The notes under the pieces: generated by a model
Databases searched by the model: none
What the model was told of the DNA's origin: nothing
The model's input: only the letters and a program-made list of their open reading frames with translations
Shown here: positions 1 to 12,000 of the stretch, piece after piece
Layout: each line of letters starts with the position of its first letter
How positions within the stretch are numbered: position 1 is the stretch's first letter
Translations under genes and position numbers: made by a program
Source of the DNA: Hirundichthys speculiger
Lineage: Eukaryota; Chordata; Actinopteri; Beloniformes; Exocoetidae
DNA length: 64,000 nt
Direction: 5' to 3'
NCBI GenBank assembly: GCA_018398805.1
Contig: JAGFBZ010001895.1
Location: 310,001-374,000, forward strand

Positions 1-793
1 TCTGGACACACAACTTCATCAGACCTTGAAGCAGATGATCCACAGCAGCAGAAGACCTCACCAGGTGCCACTGCTGTCAGCTGAGAACAGGAAACTGAGG
101 CTACAATTTGCACAGGCTCACCAAAACTGGACAATGGAAGATTGAAAGAAAGTGTTGCCTGGTCTGATGAGTCTCTATTTCAGCTGCAACATTCAGATGG
201 TAGAGTCAGAATTAGGAGTAACAACATAAAAGCATTGATCCATCCTGCCTTGTATCAACAGTTCAGGCTGGTGGTGGTGGTGTAATGGTGTGGGGGACAT
301 TTTCCTGGCTCACTTTGGCCCACTTAATACCAAGCTTACCAAATACTTAATTAAGTATCGGTTTAAGCCCCACAGACCATGTCTGTGATCTGTGGTGCTG
401 ACCATCTCCATCCCTTTAGGACCACAGTGTACCATCTTCTGATGGCTTCTTCCAGCAGGATAATGCACCATGTCACAAAGCTTAAATCATCTGGTTTCTT
501 GATCATGGACAATGAGTTCACTGTACTCTAGTGGCCTCCACAGTCACCAGATCTCAATCCAATAGAGCACCTCCGCGATGTAGTGGAATGAGAGATTTCC
601 ATCACGGATGTGCAGCCGACAAATCTGCAGCGACTGATTGATGCTATCATGTCAGTGTGAACCAAAATCTCTGAGGAATGTTTCCAGTACCTTGTTGAAT
701 TTATGCCATAAAGAATTAAGTCAGTTCTGAAAGCAAAAGGAGGTCCAATCTGGTACTAGCAAGGTGTTCCAAATAAAATAGGTGGTGAGTGTA
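1..793 (+). mobile_element. Tc1-like DNA transposon, 3' part, decayed
   Basis: The window opens inside a Tc1/mariner-superfamily transposase on the + strand. Recognisable pieces follow in order: the DNA-binding/linker part (about 1-200), a block resembling the conserved VMVWG region (about 265-310), the FFQQDN-type block (about 440-480) and the SPDLNPIEHL-type block (about 545-580). Stops and indels break every frame. The end near 793 is a worn version of the terminal repeat seen at 23851-23873 and 40420-40441. Same family as the copies at 23207-23873 and 39241-40441. Confidence 0.8.
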
Positions 794-2689
794 CATATAA
801 TTATAAATTTTATTTATTTATTTATTTTTATCTTTAGCTAAAGTAGGAATAGGACTTAAAGAATTCAACTTTGTCATGTTGAAGTGACACAACGGCAACT
901 GTGTGAGTTCTCCTTTGTGTATTAGTAAGTAGTTTAGTGGGAATGCTGAAGGCTGCCAGCACAGAGAGCTTACTGCCTGCCTTCAATTACCTCTACTGCT
1001 GCCTGAGCTTGTCCCCTGCACACAGCACTGACAGAGGTTAGACACACTTCACTCCTGTCTCTCTGTTCTTTGTCTGCTTCATGTGTATTTTTTTCTGTTT
1101 TTCTCTTCCAGCATTGCAATTTCCATGAACTAGCTCTTCAGCCTCTTTCTCATTATGTTTCTCCCACTCTATGCTCTGACAGAAATGACAGGCTGATCTT
1201 GATCCATTTAATACTAAAGTGCAAAGGAAATAATAATCATTCAAGCTCGTTTTGCCTCAGTCATGGACTTTGGCTCAGATTCTTGTTTTATTTTTTATTT
1301 CTGTGTTGCTGTAAAGTCTATGAGCTGCTCACATATTTCCACAAAACCATGACAAGTACTCAGGGTCATGTTGTCACCTTGCTAAACATAAATATTTGTA
1401 AGGCATACCAGCCAACACATTTCCTCATCCCCGCAGTAAGTAGTAGGCTGCATTCACATGTGTCACATAAAACAAAACACACACACACAGAGTCCACAAT
1501 GAAAATATATGCTGTCAATAGCACTCCCAACAAAAATTTATTAGTTATTATAGAAAAAAAGGCAGAGTGCCATCTATTTCCATTATATTCTAAGGAAAGC
1601 TCACATCTCCATTGGAATCCCCAAAACCTGGCAACTCCCTCTGAGAGAATATTTGTGAAAATCAGCATAAAAATGTGAAGAGTGGTAGAAGAATAAGGCA
1701 TAAAAAGGAGTTCATTAGATGTGCTCTGTGAGGACTTTATAATATATAAATCTTTAAAATCAAAATCACTCGAATGGAACAAATCCTAAATTGGTATCTG
1801 AAGTTAAAAAAAAAAAAAAATTGAAGTACGGTAATAACTGGTTTAAAAAAAAAGAAAGGGAAAAAAAGAAAAAAGTATTTCAAGGAGTTAATTACTGGAC
1901 ATTTCTTGAAAAGAAGATAACTAAAGACTTAAGTGTTACAAAAGACATTTATTTGATTGATTTTATTACAGGTTAAATAATTCGCCTGCTCAAACGTCCA
2001 TGTAAAAAAAACTCAGCAGAGGTCAGCAATGAGCTGGTCTGTGGTTAATAAGGTGGTGCTGGTAGCCAGAAAGCAGAAAAACTGTTGGGTGGCAAAGCTT
2101 ATTATGCCTCTAGTCTGCTTTACTGCTTCAGTTGCAGCCTACCTGTATTCACCCTCTGCTTCTTCTCTGCTAGTCGTGAGTTTACAGTTATTTCAGGCCA
2201 ACCAGCATTTAAGCTGATGAGATGGCGCATAGAAATAACAAAACATTATTTTTTTGTCAGAGCAAAAGCTAATATAGTAACTTTACATGATATAATATGT
2301 TATAATAATATCACTGAAGAGTTCAACATCATTTACTGCATATCATACCATTCATCCATTATCTATATCTGATCCTTCTGTTAATAAATTATTTATTAAT
2401 TCATTTTTACACTGATTTATTTATGCCTATTTTCATTTCTACATTTATGTTTGTCTTTTTATATTTCTTTTTTCTCCATTTATTGTATTTTATTTATCTT
2501 CTAGCGGTCTTCCACTTGAAAGCTTTAGTATTGCGACTGAAAGTATGGCACATCTCGTTTTTTTTCAACCAGATTTGATCAGGAGTGGTTGCACTTCTTT
2601 AGCCTGACCTCACTTGTTTTAATAAGGTACACAAAATAGTAATACAAAAGAAGCTAGTCAGAGTAACAAAGTAACTTTAAACACGTTTG

Positions 2690-2720
<31 letters not shown>

Positions 2721-3013
2721 TTTATTAAGGACACAAATCATATACGGTCCATAGAAAACAAGAGCAGTAAATAAATAAATAGATCATCAGTAAAAGCAGA
2801 AAAGGAACAAATTCAAATAAGATAAAATTACATACAAAGATTAAAATAGCCTGTCAGTTTGTATTATTAATAAAGTCCAAAGAAAAGTGAAAGCCTGCAT
2901 TTTCTTTTTCTTCTAAGCGTGCATGTTCAGGTGTCACCCTGCAGTCATCCTGATCAACTGTTATTTAAGCACGAATGTGTATGTGTAATGACAGAGTGCT
3001 TTATCCTTCCCAG
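794..3013. other. Non-coding stretch, probably mei1 intron
   Basis: No exon with splice sites and recognisable protein was found here. The reading frames present are shadows in AT-rich DNA with no family resemblance. Bases 800-900 resemble 24676-24760 (see findings). A retroelement tail lies at 2693-2880. The next mei1 exon at 3014 begins with two bases of a split codon, so an earlier exon must exist, probably upstream of the window. Confidence 0.5.
2693..2880 (-). repeat. Non-LTR retroelement 3' fragment with (ATTG)n tail
   Basis: A run of about six CAAT units (ATTG on the minus strand) is followed by AT-rich sequence containing TTTATTAAGG. Read on the minus strand this looks like the 3' end of a non-LTR retrotransposon with a simple-repeat tail. 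No coding part is visible and the family is not identified. Confidence 0.4.
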
Positions 3014-6000
3014 CTGTCTCCATGCTGCTCTCCAACAGTGGGCTGATGGACCAGCTGGAGACAGTCATCTCCTCCTCCACTTCACCACCCCCCCCTCCAT
3101 CAGCCTGCCCTCCTTTGGCCTTGCTGTGCTGCGGCCATCTCCTGCTATCTTCCCTTGTTACCTTGCAGCACATTCACTCCACTCAGGTACACACTACTGC
3201 TCAGCTTTGCTCTGATCACAGCTCCACGATTGAAAAGTCAAGGAGAAGCCATAGAACAAACAGCAGAGCATATAGCTACATGTTGGGCGAGAATACAAAA
3301 CAACAATTGCCTTTATTTGATAGATGTCAAAGTATGACTTTTGCATGAAAAATGAAGCACTGTCTTTTTTGCTTGCACTCCATTGATTTTTGCTTGCAGG
3401 ATACTTGGCCCCGATCTTGTTATACCTCTGATTCCCTCTCTCTTATTTTTTTCCATGTCTTTCTCCAATATTTAAGGTCCATAAGAGCATCAGTTGGAGC
3501 CTTGACACAGCTGTGGATCGACTCCTTGTTAAGAAAAGAAACACTGACAATCTCTTGCTAGGTAACACTGAATTATATCGTTAAATCCTTTTTGAATACT
3601 TTGTCCTTTGAAAACGACAGGTATTCAATTATTTGTAAGTAGCTCAGCACATGGTTTTCTCTTTCTCCCATTTTGTCTCTGTCCTCCAGATTTTGCCATG
3701 TTTTTTTTTCTGTGGGTGTCTGAAAGTCAGACAGGATAAATCATGGACACATGAGAGGTTTTTAAATGCCAAGATACATTTGTACATGCCAATAGAGACC
3801 TGTTAGAGTCAGGCATCTCCAATTATTGCTGCAGCTTTCTATATACGGTGTAAATCATTGGATGCTTAAGGGGTTTCTCTCAATTTAGTTTACATGTACG
3901 CTGTTATAGGTAACGGGAATGTAGATCAGTGCATTATCTTCACTGGACCTAACCAAACCCCAGGCTTGCATTTCACAAACACACACTCATTTTATTAAGT
4001 AGCCCACATCCCTCCACAGCTCTTGTCGACAGATCATCCCTGCTGCTCCTGTTTTCCTGTCAGATGGATAAGTAGCCTGTCAGGGTCTCTGTGATGCATT
4101 GGCTTCTTTCCTCTGCATGCGTATCTCTCTGTCTCTGCGCTCACTCATCCTTTTATCTGTCTGTTTCTCAGTTTTTAACCTCCCTTATGCTTTCTGTTCT
4201 ACCCTTACTGTTCTGTTTCTTTGCTTCATCTCCTCTCTCTCTCTTTCCTGCTGACACTAATTAGCTTTCCCTCCCTCAAAGAGCTCTAATCTCAGTGTAC
4301 TTGGCACAAGTGTGTTTCAGATGGTTCGCTGCTTTCAATTTTGGATTGCTCTGTGTTTTAGCAGTCCTTTTGGGCTTGTCTCTCTCTCTCTTTATCTCCA
4401 TTTTAACTTTGGTCTTTCTTACTTACTTACTTAACTTCCTTCAACCCTGCCTCTCACTGGTTTACACACTTATGTCCTTGGAACTCACATCTTTAACTTA
4501 TTGCCCTAACTGTGTCACATAACAGTCAAAAATTACTGCCAGTTGCTTTCAATTGTTACTCTCTCTATTCACTATGCCTCCATTTCCACTGATAATAGAT
4601 TTTACTATCTTTTTTTTTTCTTGCTCTAATTTTCTCTTCCCACTCACAAACCCACATAGTTACTCCCTTCTGTTCTCTTGTGGTTTCTCATGTGACCTTT
4701 CCCTCCACATTTCTTTTGCTGTCTCCTCTTTGTCTGACTCTTTTTTGTTTAGACGTTTATCATTTGCCTGTGTTCCTTTACTTTTGCTGCCATTACCTCT
4801 CATTTTCTCCTTCCAGTCAGCCACCTGAGGTTGCTGCAGGCCTTACTTGATGTTGACCTGGCTTCAGCGGTAGTGTGCCTGAGCACTGGTCCTGGATTGG
4901 TCGGACCCAGACCCCTGGGGGTTGAAGACAGTGCACTCTACCCGCTTGGCTCCAAAGGGGCCCTGTGCCTCATGACTGCTCTCAGTGGACTTCTTCTGCA
5001 GGTTGTAGTACTTGTGGGTATTATTATGCATGTTAATGTTTATATAAGTGTATTACTCCTCTATCCATTATTGTGTAGACATAAATCTGTTCAAAGTCAT
5101 ATCCTGGGAATATGTATCAATGGATGGCTTAAGGTTATGGTTATTTTTAATTTGGTTAGGCAAGGACTAACTATGGTGAAGATGAAGGTATAGTAAGCTT
5201 TTGGAATTGTAGCGTAGCTTAAGTTCAGTTAATGTACTGCAAAGTATCTGATTTAGAACAAATAAATGAAGACAGGGAAAAAAGATTGCTGGTAGGATTT
5301 TAAACATTAAGCTAACAGTTAAACTTTAAATGCTCGGGCAGATTGCTCACTTGCTTTTGTTGTTGAATAGCCGTAAGTGTTGTATGGATTTTACATCACA
5401 ACATGAATGAATGAGCTGTTGCAGAGACTTAATTTGCATTGCACCGTTGCCTTTCCCACCAGTCTTGTTTATGGAAGGAATGAGTTTAGTGAGAACAACA
5501 GTACATTCCTCTGTGATAATGAACGTTAGAGGGCTATAGTCACAAGTGTATTACCTTTGAAGACATTATAGCCAGGAAGATAGCAGGCATGGTACATAAA
5601 ACCCCAAAGCAGTGTTTTAAATGGAGGCTTGAAAACAGGCCTACATAATGAAAAACTGAACTGACATGCAAAGTTGTATTTAATGGAGTTATTTTACTTT
5701 TGATTCTGTGAATCAGAAGGTGTGCACAATGGTTATGAGATTCTGAGTATTATCATTATATAACTATTGGTCAATTCCAAGAGTAACAATGAAAAAGATC
5801 TCAATGGCACTATCAATGTTTGTTGAGGCTCAGTTACACAAACACGAGATCTATGTTCGAATACAAACAGTTTAAATGTTCATATGATGATTCCCGAGCC
5901 TGTGTTCCACAGCAGATGTAACATAAAAGTAATCTTTAAGAGCTTTACGAAATGTCATTGAATCTGCATTTGCCAAACCAGGTTATTACATATTGCTATT

Positions 6001-9000
6001 GACTATGAGAGCAACAGCCTAGAGTCCCACTAACATTCATTTTACATTAAATAAGTGAAGAACTATTGCTCCTGGGTAGCTGCCAACCCACGGCTCGAAA
6101 TAAGATGAATCCACTCCCACAAAAAATGTTGTACAAAAAGAAAAAAAAAAAGAAAATCAATACAGCTTCCTCAAAGAGACTATACAGAATTTTATCTTCA
6201 TCTGCAAAATCTACTGGCTATAATCTGGCAAAAACGATCAAATAACCGTGCCAATACTGCAGTGTGCCAGTGTTTGGTTCCACACTAGTGGCACCCCTAT
6301 AAGGTTCTGAGGTTCAGAGTTCTGTTCTGTGGCTTATATAAGTACCAGTTCCTCTTGATGTGCTGGTTTAGCTGCAGCACCAAATACTAAAAATACCTGG
6401 ACACTTTACAGATGAGGTGGTTGAGTGATTAAAGTGATGGGCTCTATTAATCTGTTGTGCTCTGCACACATGGGTTAAAATCCCATCCTCATTGTCTTTA
6501 CTTAGCGTAAAGCAACACATTTACCATGTGAAATACATTTTGTGGGGGCCACTGTTGGTCGGCGGTTAGAGCAGGTCCTCCAACTGGAAGGGTTAATGGT
6601 TTGATCTCTATGAGTATCGGTGAGTGGTTTAATGAGAAACACGTTATGAAACTCGTTAGAGTCTATAAGGTCAAAACAAAAACAAAAAAAACAAACAAAT
6701 AATTAAGTCAAGAACACTTTACTCATATCTCTGGTATCCTTTCTCTCTTTCATCTCACTCTCTGCCCCCTCACTATTTCTCTACTCTCATTCTGGACTTC
6801 TTCATTCATCTTTGTGTGCTCATCTAGTCTTCTCTCATGTGCATCTGCTCCAACCTCTCCTCACTTCACCTCCCTCACACTCTTCTCTCCTCCCACTCAT
6901 TGTCTTGACTCTTTTCTTGTGTTATCATCTCCTTTCTGCTTATGGATTAGGACGTAACTCTCCATTGTCATCTTATATATCTGCCTGGCCTACTTCAGTA
7001 TTTTTGGACACTACACAGTGCTCACTGTCAGGCCTGCCGCTGTGGGAGACATGCATTATTAAAATCAGTTTCTCTCCTTAGAGTTATCTTGTTCCCTCTT
7101 TTGTTTCTGAACACATCTCTGTCCATTGGCGGGCATGTGTCTGCATGTAGGTGTGTGCGTTTTTGTTACTTTGCACAATTTTTTTCAAATATAAATTCTT
7201 GAATAAACTGACAAAACTAGTTTTCCTGGACACTAGAATAATATGAGGATTCAAAAATGAGTGTCTGGTCCATTTTATGGCATTTTATTTTTGTTTTGAA
7301 GCTCACTACCATGACTGTTGGGAAAAATCCACAATTGAACACTGAGCCATAAAGTTCCTCGAGCAGCAGAGTCTTTTATAGGCTTAGTAGTAGGCAAAGA
7401 TGAGAAGTTGACCACCTCTCTAATAACATCTAATGGACAAGTGTGCTATCATTTTCACCTTAGTTGATACCGTTGTCCAGATGGAGCATGCTGATATCAC
7501 CAAATGATTAACTTGTCTTTGTTTGAATAGAAGTTTTTTTTTTTATTTCAAAAATAATATAAATAAACTTGTTAAAATATTACAGTTTAAAATATAACTC
7601 AAGATAATAAGAAGATTGTGTTTCTGCTCTAGGCTTCTAGAGTTTATATATGCCGCCTGGTAGCTTTTTTTTTTCTGCTTTAATTTTTTCGTTTAAGATA
7701 AAGTTGCTGATTAGATTCAGGCACTAAAGCATTTTCATTACTCTTGGGAAAACTCCAGTAACTTTAATTCAGATTCACGACTCTTTGATAGAAAGTTTCA
7801 TTTTACTCATTCCTAAGTTGTTCCTGGGGGGGGCAACTCACATCCTGTCCAAAGGGGAAAAAAAATCACTCCCTTATTCAATGAATATGTTTTTTTTATT
7901 ATTGTGGATTGATTTACTTGTCACACAGCTGGAAGATTTTTATTTCTTCCATGAGTATGTGTGCTTGAATTCCAACTGATATTTTGGCCTCCTGTGTTGC
8001 TTCCTCCTCAGAAACACGAGTTGATCTTGAGAGCCTCAGTCAGCTGTCTTAGCTCCCTACTGGGCTTCCTGAAGAGGAAAAGTCTCACAACAGGTATCAA
8101 ACAGAAAACCAGGGAAAAGTGAGTGTACACGATTTGTTCAGTGTGGTTTTGCACCAGTCATTAAACCACATTTCTTTTAAATGCTGGAGCGAGTAGTTTC
8201 TTTATTAATTGTAATTTTTATAATTGTCATTTTCTACATTTTTAATAATACAAGACTGAAAAAAGAAAGGTCCTCTGTAAATATAGATGAGATTTTTATT
8301 TACAGATATAGTGTAAGATTTTAAATTCATACAGCCTCATCTTCACCAGCTGCAGCATGGACCTCCACGTGTCCATTGGTGCATCAAAATTTAAAGAAGC
8401 AGGGTGTTAGTTTCATGCTCATATTTTTTCTTTTTTATTTCATGGTTAATAAGGCTTTTTTTTTCAATGATAAAAATATACAAATTGATTTAATTAAAAT
8501 AATATCTCTCAATTCTGATATTTATGGTTTTACTCAAATAAAGTACTTTTCCTACCAACGCTGATGTCATTATTATTTTTAATATTATCTCCATCTTGAA
8601 CACTGTAGCAGTTAATATATGTTCACAGAGAAATGCTGAATATTTATAACTTTAGTTGTTTTTTTCCTTTATAATACCTGAGCACTGTTCATCCATCATC
8701 CAGTAATAAAATGTGAAAGAATAGAGCCAAATTAAACAGATGTTTTTCTCTGTGTGTGTGTGTGTATTAGCCCAGTATGTGGTGTGTCAACCATGGACTC
8801 GATTCCTCCTGCACTGCCTGCTCACCTCAGGAGAGAGCTGCCTTCTGCACCCTGCCATTCTCAGACTCCTCACACTTGTGAGATGATTCACACACATGCA
8901 CACACACACACACACAGCATTAAGGAATAAAATCAAAGACACAGTTCTAAGCAGAAATGAATGTTTGATATTAAGGATATGAAAATTTAATGAGTATAAA

Positions 9001-12000
9001 AATGTAAAAATATATAGATCACATGAATAATTAAGTCGAACACAATGCTGTGTTATCCAGAGTTACTCTGTACAGTAAATCACAAATGATAATAAAGTAT
9101 TACTATCGTTTATTGTTGTCAGCCATGCCACTAAACATTATTATGTATTATTTATCTTAAGGTAGGAACTAGTAGGACTAATTGGTCTGGCAGTCAACTT
9201 TTAGCCAGCTAACACTTCCAAGATTTCTTTATAAGATTAAAGGGATTTTGTCAACACTTGAACACTTGAACAACACTTAAACAAAATGCAGAGTTGAAAG
9301 TAACCAAACTGGTAAATTGTGGATTTTCAGGTAGCAGCCTGAACAAAGTCGCTCTATAATATTTGTTCTGGCCTGCAATCATAGCATGAAGTCCATCCAT
9401 TACTGTGTGTAACAGTCGTCAATGCTTCATATCATTAAAACCTTGCACACTTTTTTTCCCATATGATCTTTGAAGGTGTAACAGTAATACAGGAAAAGTA
9501 TCCTGTTATTTCATGAGAAGCAGTTGGTTTGAAGAAACTGAAACAGCTACCTCACTAATGATGAGAAATTACAACCCCAACTCCCAAAAAGTTAGGACGC
9601 TGTGTAAAATGTAAATAAAAAACAGAATGCAGTGATTTGCAAATCTCATCAACCCATATTTTATTCACAATAGAATGTAAAGAACATATTCAGATGCTGA
9701 AACTGAGAGATTTTACCATTTAATGGAAAATATTAGCTCATTTTGACTTTGATGGCAGCAACACATCTCAAAAACCTTGGAACCGGGGCAACTAAAGGGC
9801 TTGAAAAATTAATTGGTGCAAGTCAAAAAACAAATGGAGGCACATTTGACAACTAATTAGGTTTATTGATATCAGCTCAGTAATGCGACTGGATATAAAA
9901 GGAGCATTTCAAAGAGACAGAGCCTCTTTGATGTAGAGATGGGCAGAGGTTCACCAATCTGCAACAAGCAGCATCTAAAAATTATGAAACGTTTTCAGAA
10001 AAATGTTCCTCATCGTAAAATTGCAAAGACTTTGAAGGTCACAACATCTGCAGAACAATATCATCAGAAGATTCAGAGAATCGGGAGGAGTGTCTGCGCA
10101 CAAAGGGACAAGGCTGAAGGTTAAAACTGGATTTGTGTGATCTTCGAGCCCTCAGGCAGCACTGCATTAGAAACGGGAATGTTTCTCTACTGGGCATCAC
10201 AGCATGGACTCAGGTACACGTCCAGAAATCACTGTCTGTGGACACAGTTCACTGTGTAATCCACAAATGCAAGTTAAAGCTGGATCATGCAAGGAAGAAG
10301 TCCAATTTGAACATGATCAAGAAATGCTGCTGTCTTCTCTGGACCAAAGCTCATCTAAAATGGTCTCGAGACAAAATGAAAAACTGTTCTGTGGTCAGAT
10401 GAATAAAAATGTTAAATTCTTTTTTGGAAACCATAGACGCTGTGTCGTGCAGATTAAAGAGGAGAGGGACCATCCAGTTTGTGATCACCAGACAGTTTAA
10501 AAGTCAGAGATGGTATGGGGTTGTATAAGTGTCTATAGTCTGGGCAGCTTCCACATCTGGAAAGGCCCAATCAAAGCTGAAGAGAACATAGAGGTTTTAG
10601 AGCAACATCTGCTCTCATCCAGACAACATCTCTTTCAGGGAAGACCTTACATATTTCAGCAAGACAAAGTGCTTAAAACACATACTGCATCCATCACAGC
10701 TAGGAATTTTAAAAGTTGGAAACTTTTCATGGGAAGTTATGGAAATTATTTGCATAAATTGCGAATGATCAAAGTTGAAGGTTAGGAACATAAAGATAGT
10801 TGGTAGAAAATACTATTGTAGCATAATCTTGGCTAAAACAATCAGATTTGATGTGAATACAGTTGAGTATAATTTGCTATTCCTCAATCACAGGAACATA
10901 ACACACTACTTAATGAAGCGGCTATTTAGGCCACACCCCCTACGTACATTGTGCACTCTTCCATCATGTGCACAATGACTTCTAGGATTCTGAACCACTA
11001 AAGCAACCTTTCTGAGCCAGATACACAACACAGACATTTGAAGCTACACATTTGAACCAAAGGACTACATACAGTCAAGTTGGTTTTGATGATGTTATAA
11101 GTTAGATGATAATTGATCTAACCAGCAAAATAAAAATCTATTGCTAGCTCACTGGTAAAGCAGATATGCTAAATCTAAGCTAGCTAGTTAGCTCATCATG
11201 ATGCTAGCTACCACAAAATATACTGCTCAAAAAAATTAAAGGAACACTTTGAGAACACATCAGAATCTCAATGGGGAAAAAAAATCATGCTGTTTATTTA
11301 TTCTGATATGGACTGGGTGATGTGTTAGGAACAAAAGGATGCTACATCATTTGATGGAAATGAAAATTATCAACCTACAGAGGGCTGAATTCAAAGATTT
11401 AGGTCAGGCGAGCGTGGGGGCCAATCAGTGGTCCTGATCAATTCCTTCCTCCTCCCAGAAACCGCCTGCATACTCTCGCCACATGAGGCCGGGCATTGTC
11501 GTGCACCAGGAGGAACACAGGACCCACTGCACCAGCATAGGGTCTGACAATGGGTGCAAGGATTTCATCCGGATACCTAATGGCAGTCAGGGTGCCGTTG
11601 TCTAGCCTGTATAGGTCTGTGGTCCCTCCATGGATATGCCTCCCTAGACCATCACTGACCCACCACCAAACCGGTCATGGTGAAACGATGTTACAGGCAG
11701 CATAGCGTTCTCCACGGCTTCTCCAGACCCTTTCACCCTTTCACGTCTGTCACATGTGCTCAGGGTGAACCTGCTCTCATCTGTGAAAAGCACAGGGTGC
11801 CAGTGGCGGACTTGCCAATTCCAATGTTCTGTGGCAAATGCCAATTGAGCTCCACGGTGCCGGGCAGTGAGCGCAGGGCCCACTAGAGGACGTCGGGCCC
11901 TCAGGCCACCCTCATGAAGATGTTTCTGATTGTTTGGTCAGAGACATTCACACCAGTGGCCTGCTGGAGGTCATTTTGTAGGGCTCTGGCAGTGCTCCTC

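Larger units (their letters stand above)
5002..8011. other. mei1 intron without further genes
   Basis: A 3-kb intron between coding exons 3 and 4 as numbered here. It holds a tRNA-Ser pseudogene (6411-6494), a second tRNA-like repeat fragment (about 6553-6640) and AT-rich sequence. No open frame with family resemblance was seen. Confidence 0.6.

Noticed and set aside
1070..1782. Overlapping 202- and 138-residue frames on opposite strands
   Set aside because: Low-complexity AT-rich intron translation with no family resemblance.
6411..6494. Functional tRNA-Ser gene
   Set aside because: The B box is mutated and the anticodon loop is too long.
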